From contig JAFUZJ010000003.1 in NCBI GenBank assembly GCA_017476665.1, forward strand, positions 1 through 64,000: a DNA stretch of 64,000 nucleotides. The letters are read 5' to 3'. Of the stretch, positions 34,876 to 41,378 are shown one piece after another; the first letter of the stretch is position 1, and the number at the start of each line of letters is the position of its first letter. The translations under genes were made by a program, and so were the position numbers. This DNA is from Lachnospiraceae bacterium (GTDB lineage Bacteria; Bacillota; Clostridia; Lachnospirales; Lachnospiraceae). The notes under the pieces were generated by a model. The model had not been told where the DNA came from and did no database searches. It saw only the letters and a list, made by a program, of their open reading frames with translations.

Positions 34876-35160
34876 TTAATGAGAAAACGGCGGATATTTG
34901 ATCAGTCCGTATAGGAGCGCCAAAATAAGAAACACCAGCGTGCCCCTTACAAGATACGTGCCTGCCCTGTCTATCTCATTTAGCGCTGCCATCGCCTTCT
35001 CATACAGGTCATCCTCCACCACCAGGATCGCATCACCATGCGCGCCCCTATATCCGACCCATTCATATCGAATATGGGACGGTATTCCCTCTCTTTCCAG
35101 ATATTGCTTGAGGGGCTCCAACACGATTTGCTGTTCACCTCGTTCTACGATCTTATCCAT
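34876..35160 (-). CDS. Small membrane protein, DUF2007-like
   Basis: Protein of 94 aa. The N-terminal ~65 residues (LKQYLEREGIPSHIRYEWVG; AILVVEDDLYEKAMAALNEI) look like the DUF2007 'signal transducing' fold, followed by one transmembrane helix (TLVFLILALLYGLIKY). Function is unknown. The ribosome binding site is weak (AAGAGA). It lies in the speE-CASDH gap. Confidence 0.55.
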   Translation of the reverse strand: MDKIVERGEQQIVLEPLKQYLEREGIPSHIRYEWVGYRGAHGDAILVVEDDLYEKAMAALNEIDRAGTYLVRGTLVFLILALLYGLIKYPPFSH

Positions 35161-35202
35161 AATAATATCTCTTTCATTCCATGAATATAATTGAAATTAT
35201 TA

Positions 35203-35231
35203 TTGACAAAAAAATCTCTTGTCATTATACT
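35203..35231 (+). promoter_or_regulatory. Consensus promoter for a candidate small RNA
   Basis: TTGACA (35203-35208), 17 nt, TATACT (35226-35231). The predicted start at about 35237 coincides with the first base of a long hairpin. Confidence 0.7.
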
Positions 35232-35303
35232 GAAGAAAAGAGGCGGTTTTCTACCGTAAGGTTGCTGTTTACAGTTCTTGCGGTTTACGCGCTTCTTTTT
35301 TTA
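35232..35303 (+). ncRNA. Candidate ~70-nt structured small RNA
   Basis: The outer stem pairs 35236-35245 with 35290-35299 (10 bp, one G-U). The middle stem ACCGTAAG/CTTGCGGT (35253-35260 with 35277-35284) encloses an apical CTG/CAG. It ends CTTCTTTTTTT. With the promoter immediately upstream this is a full small-RNA transcription unit. It matches no family I recognise. Alternatively the hairpin serves as a bidirectional terminator after speE. Confidence 0.6.
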
Positions 35304-35405
35304 TGTTAATAATAACCTTCCTATGTATGATTTCAGATATTTTTCTACTTTTTCCCACGGAATATTTTGTTTCCCCGAGAATGTTGTATTTTGCACTGAA
35401 ACCAC
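35301..35405 (-). pseudogene. 34-aa fragment related to the 46446-46982 protein
   Basis: GTG start at 35405 behind a perfect AGGAGG (7-nt spacing). The peptide contains FSGKQNIPWEKVEKYLKSYIG, split by the terminator end. It aligns with FKGRRSIDWGDVEKYLKQYVG of the protein at 46446-46982, residues about 28-48. Translation stops at the small-RNA terminator. It is probably a truncated copy but may still be translated. Confidence 0.55.
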
Positions 35406-35492
35406 CCTATCACCTCCTAAAATCTTGTGTTTCAGTCAAATCACTCGTATATCACAAAATATCAATCATACCTTTTTCATGCTCTAACAGGA

Positions 35493-36350
35493 TCATCCCT
35501 GCTCCACACTCTCCAGCAGCTTCTCCACATACGCCGGCAGGCAGAACGCCCCCTGGTGCAGCTTCGTGGTGTAATATTGGGTCTCTATGCCAAGCGCCGT
35601 CCACTCCGCCGCCCGCAGATTGTCCACCGGGTGATACTTCTTGGACGCAAACCCAAACAGCCAATGCCCCGAAGGATAAGTGGGAATGTGCGCCTGGTAG
35701 ACCCTGCTGATGGGAAAGCTCTCCACGATCCGTTTGTGCGCCCGCTTGCACGCCAGCGCATCCCCCTCGTAAAAAGGACTCTCATGCTGATTCACCATGA
35801 TGCCGTCCTCCTTTAACGCCCGATAGCAGTTCCCGTAAAATTCCTTAGTGAAAAGTCCCTCGCCGGGCCCGAAGGGATCCGTGGAATCCACAATGATCAG
35901 GTCGTATTCATTCTCCCTAGAGCGGATGAATTTCAGCCCGTCCGCAAAGGTGAGCTGCACTCTCGGGTCGTCGAAACAGCACGCTGTCTGGGGAAGATAC
36001 TCTTTGCAGACCTCCACCACCCGGCGGTCAATCTCCACCATATCAATCTGCTCAATATTCTGATACCGTGTCAGCTCCCGCACCACGCCGCCGTCTCCGG
36101 CGCCGATCACCAATACCTTCTTTACGTTCGGATGCACAGCCATGGGCACATGGGTGATCATCTCATGATAGATGAATTCGTCCTTCTCCGTCAGCATCAT
36201 ATACCCGTCCAGCGTGAGGAACCTGCCAAACTCCGGGGACTCATATACATCGATCCGCTGGAACTCGCTCTGCTCGCTGTACAGCTGCCTGTCCACCCGG
36301 ATGGAAATCTTCACATTTGGTGTATGTAACTCCGAAAACCATAATTCCAT
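35493..36350 (-). CDS. speE: Spermidine synthase (polyamine aminopropyltransferase)
   Basis: Protein of 285 aa. It has the aminopropyltransferase fold: LTLDGYMMLTEKDEFIYHEM, nucleotide loop VLVIGAGDGGVVREL (about residue 85), MVEIDRRVVEV and DLIIVDSTDPFGP. It transfers aminopropyl from decarboxylated SAM (from speD) to putrescine. It is the third gene in the polyamine order; the gap to speA is now filled by a toxin-antitoxin pair and decayed genes. SD is GGAGG at a 10-nt spacing. Confidence 0.95.
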   Translation of the reverse strand: MELWFSELHTPNVKISIRVDRQLYSEQSEFQRIDVYESPEFGRFLTLDGYMMLTEKDEFIYHEMITHVPMAVHPNVKKVLVIGAGDGGVVRELTRYQNIEQIDMVEIDRRVVEVCKEYLPQTACCFDDPRVQLTFADGLKFIRSRENEYDLIIVDSTDPFGPGEGLFTKEFYGNCYRALKEDGIMVNQHESPFYEGDALACKRAHKRIVESFPISRVYQAHIPTYPSGHWLFGFASKKYHPVDNLRAAEWTALGIETQYYTTKLHQGAFCLPAYVEKLLESVEQG

Positions 36351-36500
36351 GTCCTACTTACCTCCACAAACTCCCTACCTTCTCTATGAACAATATTTCA
36401 TTTTTATGGAATGCCACATTATATGCTCGTACTCTCTGATAGAGAGGCGGGAACATTTCGAATTTCGCCCACTCTCGCAGTTCCTGCCTGTTTTGTATTT

Positions 36501-36638
36501 TCAGAATGCTTCCTTAGTGTCTAAAAATTCCTTATATTGCGGAACATATAGCGGAATCAACGCATCGGATCTTATCGCTCCGGATGTATTTCCCGCCAAC
36601 TTGAACTTTTTAAATATAAATCCTCCGTTTACCCGCAT
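36501..36638 (-). CDS. Small ORF of unknown nature
   Basis: Codes 45 aa (MRVNGGFIFKKFK... to ...QYKEFLDTKEAF), 6 nt past the toxin stop. It has no clear ribosome binding site. Composition is protein-like, so it may be the tail of a lost gene. Otherwise 36351-36643 holds nothing recognised. Confidence 0.25.
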   Translation of the reverse strand: MRVNGGFIFKKFKLAGNTSGAIRSDALIPLYVPQYKEFLDTKEAF

Positions 36639-36643
36639 TACAA

Positions 36644-36958
36644 CTAATGCATCTTATTTTCATAATCCTGCAGCTCATGAAAAATATTATCCACAAATAC
36701 TACATTATCCACGATACGATAAACCATAAAATATCTGTGATTTAAAAAGTTAATGCGCCGATATTCTAACTCATGTAGTTTGGGGTTATCGCACAGTTTC
36801 AAGCTTCCTGCCACATGCTTTAGACTTTCGATTGTTGCATCAAAATCATTCAGTACATTCTCTGCCGCCTGCATACTCTTTTTCTCATCCATAAGATATT
36901 TGACAAAACGCTCTAAGTCCTCTTCTGCATCTAAAGTAATGACAACTTTATAATCCAT
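36644..36958 (-). CDS. RelE/ParE family toxin
   Basis: Protein of 104 aa with the ParE/RelE fold pattern: YKVVITLDAEEDLERFVKYL, a central helix pair, LHELEYRRINFLNHRYFMVYRI and VVFVDNIFHELQDYE. RelE-like toxins cleave mRNA on ribosomes; ParE-like ones hit gyrase. Sequence alone does not decide. It overlaps its antitoxin by 11 nt. Confidence 0.85.
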   Translation of the reverse strand: MDYKVVITLDAEEDLERFVKYLMDEKKSMQAAENVLNDFDATIESLKHVAGSLKLCDNPKLHELEYRRINFLNHRYFMVYRIVDNVVFVDNIFHELQDYENKMH

Positions 36959-37241
36959 ACTTTGCCCTCATATCACGAGAAGCTTCTTTCGCATCTTTAT
37001 ACATCCCTTGTGCAGCGTGCTCACGCGATTTTTCCAGTTTATCCAATATTTCATGCTCTGTTAATGCTTCATATGGATTTGCATTTGCTCTTTTTATTTC
37101 AAACGGAAATCCATTTACTGCCAGCGCCTGTGTTAAAAACATACGGACCGCAGTTGTAGTATCTGTTCCTAAATCTTTAAACAAAGCATCTGCTTTTGTT
37201 TTTAAATCATCATCTACTCTCACTTGAATCGTACTTGCCAT
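36948..37241 (-). CDS. RelB/DinJ family antitoxin
   Basis: Protein of 97 aa with an N-terminal ribbon-helix-helix (TIQVRVDDDLKTKADALFKDLG, then TTAVRMFLTQAL; residues about 4-45) and a flexible toxin-binding tail. DNA-binding autorepressor; the operator at 37294-37331 lies upstream. Confidence 0.88.
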   Translation of the reverse strand: MASTIQVRVDDDLKTKADALFKDLGTDTTTAVRMFLTQALAVNGFPFEIKRANANPYEALTEHEILDKLEKSREHAAQGMYKDAKEASRDMRAKYGL

Positions 37242-37278
37242 TTACGCCACCTCCCATACTTACTCTATTTCTACTATA

Positions 37279-37331
37279 AGAATATCAAACAGGTAATGCC
37301 AAGTCAATACATTTGCAATGACTTAGCATTA
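37279..37331 (-). promoter_or_regulatory. Promoter and palindromic operator of the toxin-antitoxin pair
   Basis: TTGACT (37302-37307), 17 nt, TATTCT (37279-37284) on the minus strand. A 13-bp inverted repeat, TAATGCCAAGTCA (37294-37306) and TGACTTAGCATTA (37319-37331), with one mismatch, covers the -35. Confidence 0.65.
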
Positions 37332-37406
37332 TTATTCGCACCATTTCTATTAATATTCGTACATACACGTCCGTCCCAAACTTTTGCTCATCAATAACTG
37401 CTATTC

Positions 37407-37655
37407 TCATGTCTGAAATCTGCGGACAATCTCTTCCTCGCAATCAAGCAATATTTTCTCGATCTGTGCGCCTTCCACGTCAAGTCCCACAGCTTTAATC
37501 AGTTCAATATCCTTAATACCATAGAAATTTTGTGCCAATGCCTCTACATATCCATCTGCTCCGGAAAATAATTTCCCCCAGCAGTCGTAACATAATATAG
37601 CTTTTGGGCTCACAAATCCCAATTTATCAGCCGGAATACTTACTAAAATCTGCAA
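37407..37655 (-). CDS. Hypothetical protein, possible fragment
   Basis: Protein of 82 aa starting at TTG (MQILVSIPADKLGFVSPK). It includes AILCYDCWGKLFSGADGYVEAL. It overlaps the end of the broken gene upstream by 29 nt and may be the continuation of that gene in another frame. Not recognised. Confidence 0.4.
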   Translation of the reverse strand: MQILVSIPADKLGFVSPKAILCYDCWGKLFSGADGYVEALAQNFYGIKDIELIKAVGLDVEGAQIEKILLDCEEEIVRRFQT

Positions 37656-38002
37656 GCAATCCGAACGTAAAGTCTTTCAAATATGTTTGATCGATCTCGT
37701 TCTCAAACGATAACTCCTGCTCATATCCGTATCTCATGCTGTTCATAATACCTTTTACCCTTATGTGCCCGCCTGTTTCGGCATAAAATTCAATGTAATT
37801 ATGAACACCATACGGTTCTTCCAATCTGGCACAGCCTGCTAAATTCTCACTCTCCTTCATAAGTTGCACTGGGATGGCTTGTTGTGACAAAAATCTCCAC
37901 ATCACCTATCTTTGTCTCCTCAAATCCATCCGCATTACCGGCAATGAGATATTGAACCCCTACATACTCCCATTTTTCATCCTCCACTTCATAGGGCAGC
38001 AT
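37627..38002 (-). pseudogene. Frameshifted immunity-like protein
   Basis: From ATG 38002, one frame (MLPYEVEDEKWEYVGVQY...ATYEGE) stops at 37847. The next frame continues NLAGCARLEEPYGVHNYIEF, HIRVKG and ELSFENEIDQTYLKDFTFGL to 37627. The second half resembles WapI-type immunity proteins as I recall them (G-x-I-x-V-x-G then FExEIDQTYL). One frameshift at about 37850 breaks it. Confidence 0.5.
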
Positions 38003-38103
38003 CGCTTATAACCTTACTCTCATAATTCAAATGCAAACAACCATTTATATACCCAAATGTATGACATAGCATCAAATAGTATTTGCATTAAGCAAATTTA
38101 AAA

Positions 38104-38481
38104 TTACCTGTTGCTCTGGTTCAACAAAGCACTAATTCTTTCAACCGGAAATACATCTTCAATGTCAGCTGCAATATATCTTGCATCATCCAATTTGTCC
38201 GCTTGAACGATTGCCAAATATGCATCTACAACTTTGCGGTCTATGGTGATTTTTCCGTTTCCGGCCCAATGCCTGTCTTCCCCGTTCTTTTTTACACAAG
38301 AAATCCAATATTCCTCACCCGATTCAACATCAATGTAATTACCGGATATGCCATGATATTTTTGAAAGGCATGATCATTAAAATAGATAGTTTTTCCGGA
38401 TTTCGATTCCTTTACATTTCCAATCCATGCCGGACCATTATCGCAATAACCTGTTTTCAGTTCAATGTATCTAATATCCAT
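38104..38481 (-). CDS. Hypothetical protein
   Basis: Protein of 125 aa. It has YIELKTGYCDNGPAWIGNV, KTIYFNDHAFQK and SGEEYWISCVKKNGEDRHWAGNGKI. I recall similar orphan proteins in Clostridia and Bacilli but no function. The ribosome binding site is weak. It lies between a decayed immunity-like gene and speA, so it may be another orphan immunity-type gene (inference). Confidence 0.5.
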   Translation of the reverse strand: MDIRYIELKTGYCDNGPAWIGNVKESKSGKTIYFNDHAFQKYHGISGNYIDVESGEEYWISCVKKNGEDRHWAGNGKITIDRKVVDAYLAIVQADKLDDARYIAADIEDVFPVERISALLNQSNR

Positions 38482-38547
38482 GAATAATCTTAGCCTCGTT
38501 TAGATTCAACCATTATCTGCACTCCAAATAATCTTCCGTCTGTTTCT

Positions 38548-40008
38548 TTACACCCACACTTCCTTCAACACATTCAGCCGCTCGATTCCCGCATCCTCCG
38601 GACCGGTCATAGAGCAGCCTTTTTCCTTGGCATACCGGATGTATTCCAGAATCTCTCCCGTGATCTCCTCCCCAGGCGCCAGAATGGGAATGCCCGGCGG
38701 ATAGCACATCACAAACTCGCTGCAGATGCGCCCCTCGGTCTCCATCAGGGGCAGCGACTCCTTCTCGGCGTAAAATGCGCTTTGGGGCGACACCGCCACC
38801 TTGGGATCAATATATTCCTGAGTAAACATGCCGGAGCTGTCCTTCTGATATTTACGCTTAATCTCCGCCAGCGCCCCGATCAGCCGCTCCATCTCCCGCT
38901 CTCTGTCACCGATGGAGATGTAGGCGAGAATGTTTGCGATATCCCCCAGCTCCACCTGAATATCGTACTCATCACGCAAAAGGTCGTAGACCTCGATGCC
39001 CGCAAGCCCGATTCCCAGTGTATTCACTGTCAGTTTCGTCTTGTCAAAATCAAAAATACTGTCGCCGTTGATGAGCTCCGCCGTGTAAGCGTAATACCCG
39101 CCGATCTTGTTGATCTCCTCCCTGGCGTATTCCGCAAGGGCCGTCACCTTGGCAAATTCCTCCTTGCCCCGCAGCGCCAGATTCCTGCGGGAAATATCCA
39201 GACTCGCCAACAGCAGATATGACGCGCTGGTGGTCTGAGTTAAATTAATGATCTGCCGCACATACCCGGGATTCATATGAGGTCCCACCAGCAAAAAAGA
39301 GCTCTGGGTCAGGCTTCCGCCGGACTTATGCATGCTCACACTGGCCATGTCCGCCCCTGCCGCCATGGCACAGACCGGCATATTTTCTCCGAAATACAGA
39401 TGGGTGCCATGAGCTTCGTCCGCCAGCACCCTCATGCCCGCCCGATGCGCCAGCTTCACGATACTGCGCAGGTCGGAACAGATGCCATAATAAGTGGGAT
39501 TGTTCACCAGCACTGCCACCGCGTCCGGATTCTCCTTGATGGCCCGCTCCACCTGACTCACCTTCATGCCCAGCGCGATTCCCAGTTTCGCGTCCATATC
39601 CGGATTCACATAGATGGGCGTAGCGCCGCACAGCACCAGTGCATTGATCACGCTGCGGTGCACGTTGCGGGGCAGGATGATCTTATCCCCTTTTTTGCAC
39701 ACGGACAGCACCATGCTCTGCACGGAGGAAGTAGTTCCTCCCACCATGAGAAAGGCGTACGCCGCCCCGAAGGCCTCCGCCGCCATCTCCTCCGCGTCTC
39801 GGATCACCGACACCGGGTGACAGAGATTATCTAATGGCTTCATGGAGTTCACATCGATCCCCACACACTGCTGCCCGAGGAGCGCTACCAGCTCCGGGTT
39901 ACCGCGCCCGCGCTTGTGTCCCGGCACATCAAAGGGCACTATTCTGTTTTGTCTGAATTCCTCTAATGCCTCGTAGATCGGGGCACGGGACTGGTCATAT
40001 CTGCCCAT
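38548..40008 (-). CDS. speA: Arginine decarboxylase (Orn/Lys/Arg decarboxylase family)
   Basis: Protein of 486 aa, fold-type I PLP decarboxylase of the Gram-positive SpeA/LdcA kind: FDVPGHKRGRGNPEL, GGTTSSVQSMVL, ADEAHGTHLYF, and SVSMHKSGGSLTQSS with PLP Lys228. Lysine or ornithine could also be substrates by fold. Arginine is favoured because agmatine-using aguA and aguB belong to the same set. It is second in the polyamine order, 18 nt after speD. Confidence 0.9.
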   Translation of the reverse strand: MGRYDQSRAPIYEALEEFRQNRIVPFDVPGHKRGRGNPELVALLGQQCVGIDVNSMKPLDNLCHPVSVIRDAEEMAAEAFGAAYAFLMVGGTTSSVQSMVLSVCKKGDKIILPRNVHRSVINALVLCGATPIYVNPDMDAKLGIALGMKVSQVERAIKENPDAVAVLVNNPTYYGICSDLRSIVKLAHRAGMRVLADEAHGTHLYFGENMPVCAMAAGADMASVSMHKSGGSLTQSSFLLVGPHMNPGYVRQIINLTQTTSASYLLLASLDISRRNLALRGKEEFAKVTALAEYAREEINKIGGYYAYTAELINGDSIFDFDKTKLTVNTLGIGLAGIEVYDLLRDEYDIQVELGDIANILAYISIGDREREMERLIGALAEIKRKYQKDSSGMFTQEYIDPKVAVSPQSAFYAEKESLPLMETEGRICSEFVMCYPPGIPILAPGEEITGEILEYIRYAKEKGCSMTGPEDAGIERLNVLKEVWV

Positions 40009-40026
40009 GTTCTGTCAATCTTTCTT

Positions 40027-40860
40027 TTAATAAATATTCCGCCCGCTGAAGATCTCGATCATCTCCCGCCTGAGATTATCTGTGATCTCCAGTCGCACCT
40101 TCGGCGGCAGCTCATACACATCACTGTTGAACAGGTAATTCTGCAGATCGATCTCCTTGATCAGCATCTTGGTATGGAAAATATTGGCATCATACACATT
40201 GATGTCCACCGCGTCATAGCGCAGCAGCGTCTCCGGATTGATGTAGTTCTGGATAGAGGTCATGGGGTGATCCATGAAAAGCTTCTTGCCGCCCACATCC
40301 CTGGTAAAGCCCCGCACGCGGTAATCCATGGTGATGATATCGGAGTCAAAGGAACCGATCAGATAATCCAGCGTGGACAGCGGCGTGATCTCCCCGCAGG
40401 TCGCCACATCGATATCCACACGGAACGTAGCCAGGCAGGTTTCCGGATGGTATTCCGGATAAGTGTGCACCGTGATATGACTCTTATTCAGATGCGCCAC
40501 CGTCGCTCTGCCCACGGGTACCGTATCGCCGTTCGCCGCCGTCTGCCCTTCAGATCCCCCGGTCCTGCTCTCCACCGTGGTGTCCCCCGCAGGCACCATG
40601 CTCTTCTCCGCCACCAGGATCGTCACGGAAGAACCCTGGGGCTCATAGTCCTGGCTGGAAATATTCAACACCGTCGCCCCGATCATGTCCGTCACATTGG
40701 TCAGAATCTTCGTGAGACGCTCCGAATTATACTGCTGGTCAATGTAAGCAATATAATCCTTCTGTTCCCGTTGGGTCTTGGCATAACACACATCATATAT
40801 ATTAAAACTCAAGGATTTCGTAAGGTTATTAAATCCGTAGAGAGTAATCTTCTCGCTCAT
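40027..40860 (-). CDS. speD: S-adenosylmethionine decarboxylase proenzyme
   Basis: Protein of 277 aa, E. coli-type SpeD. Self-cleavage at Ser127 (LNKSHITVHTYPE) generates the pyruvoyl cofactor. Further marks are FRVDIDVATCGEITPLSTLDYL, DYRVRGFTRD, and a C-terminal NLRREMIEIFSG. It supplies decarboxylated SAM to speE. An unusual Gly/Thr/Ser-rich insert (residues about 88-118) precedes the cleavage site. The ATG at 40860 follows AAAGGAG; a longer in-frame ORF to 41031 reads through the leader hairpins and is not credible. Confidence 0.93.
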   Translation of the reverse strand: MSEKITLYGFNNLTKSLSFNIYDVCYAKTQREQKDYIAYIDQQYNSERLTKILTNVTDMIGATVLNISSQDYEPQGSSVTILVAEKSMVPAGDTTVESRTGGSEGQTAANGDTVPVGRATVAHLNKSHITVHTYPEYHPETCLATFRVDIDVATCGEITPLSTLDYLIGSFDSDIITMDYRVRGFTRDVGGKKLFMDHPMTSIQNYINPETLLRYDAVDINVYDANIFHTKMLIKEIDLQNYLFNSDVYELPPKVRLEITDNLRREMIEIFSGRNIY

Positions 40861-40976
40861 AAAAATCTCCTTTGTAGTAGTGCTCTGCTCGCGCGGATCA
40901 AAACACTTTGTGTTTTGATCTTTCGCGGCGCTCCTCGAATGCTTGTGCAAGCACAGCAGTCTCATCGCTGCTCGCG

Positions 40977-41010
40977 AAAAAAGCAAGCGGCATTCTACAC
41001 CACTTGCTTT
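40977..41010 (-). terminator. Intrinsic terminator inside the speD leader
   Basis: An 11-bp stem with one G-U (41000-41010 with 40980-40990), a 9-nt loop, then six T on the minus strand. It lies 117 nt before speD and downstream of the only good promoter, so transcripts must pass it to reach speD. Confidence 0.75.
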
Positions 41011-41227
41011 GAAAAATCGGTTATCATCCACACTGCCCCTTTGCTCTTCAGCTTGCAGGATACGGGCAGGAAGCTTTTGCTTTTCGTATGGATACGCCTA
41101 TTCTGGTTTTTAGAGTCTATATAGCAAATATTTTACTTTTACTACTCTTATTGACCGTTTCACAAGTTAGTGTGCATTGCACAGGTTTATAGTGACCAAC
41201 TTATAAAATTTGAGCTCCTAACTCAAT

Positions 41228-41270
41228 CAATAAAAGACAACTTCGCTGTCGCCGAACACATTCGTCCGAC
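41228..41270 (-). promoter_or_regulatory. Mutually exclusive hairpins early in the speD leader
   Basis: GACAGC/GTTGTC (41245-41250 with 41236-41241) followed by TTTTATT looks like a small terminator. GTCG...CGAC with an inner CGAA/TTCG (41248-41270) uses the same 41248-41250 bases, so only one can form. Confidence 0.5.
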
Positions 41271-41329
41271 CCCGGTTGCCGCAAATATTTGCATGGAAGA
41301 CTATAAAACACGCACTCCATACATACTTA

Positions 41330-41358
41330 GATATAACATATGCAGGGGTGTGTGTCAA
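41330..41358 (-). promoter_or_regulatory. Promoter of the speD-speA operon
   Basis: Minus-strand TTGACA (41353-41358), 17 nt, TATATC (41330-41335), just past the stop of the TIR gene at 41379. Confidence 0.7.
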
Positions 41359-41378
41359 GGGATTATTTCTTACCGGCT

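Larger units (their letters stand above)
40861..41323 (-). promoter_or_regulatory. Long structured leader of the speD operon
   Basis: About 460 nt between the predicted start (41323) and the speD ATG, without a gene. It contains the hairpin pair at 41228-41270, CTGCCC/GGGCAG pairing in the middle, an intrinsic terminator at 40977-41010, and a perfect 11-bp hairpin GATCAAAACAC/GTGTTTTGATC (40895-40905 with 40909-40919). It is a candidate attenuator; no known riboswitch class was recognised. Part may be a dispersed repeat. Confidence 0.5.

Noticed and set aside
35303..35710. Plus-strand frame after the candidate small RNA (possible type I toxin)
   Set aside because: It has no ribosome binding site and lies downstream of a strong terminator; most of it is antisense to speE.
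36172..36729. 185-aa plus-strand frame over speE and the toxin gene
   Set aside because: It is antisense to two well-supported genes and lacks a start signal.
40861..41031. 57-residue N-terminal extension of SpeD
   Set aside because: It would translate the leader hairpins, and the ATG at 40860 has a clear AAAGGAG. SpeD proteins normally begin near MSEKITLYGF.
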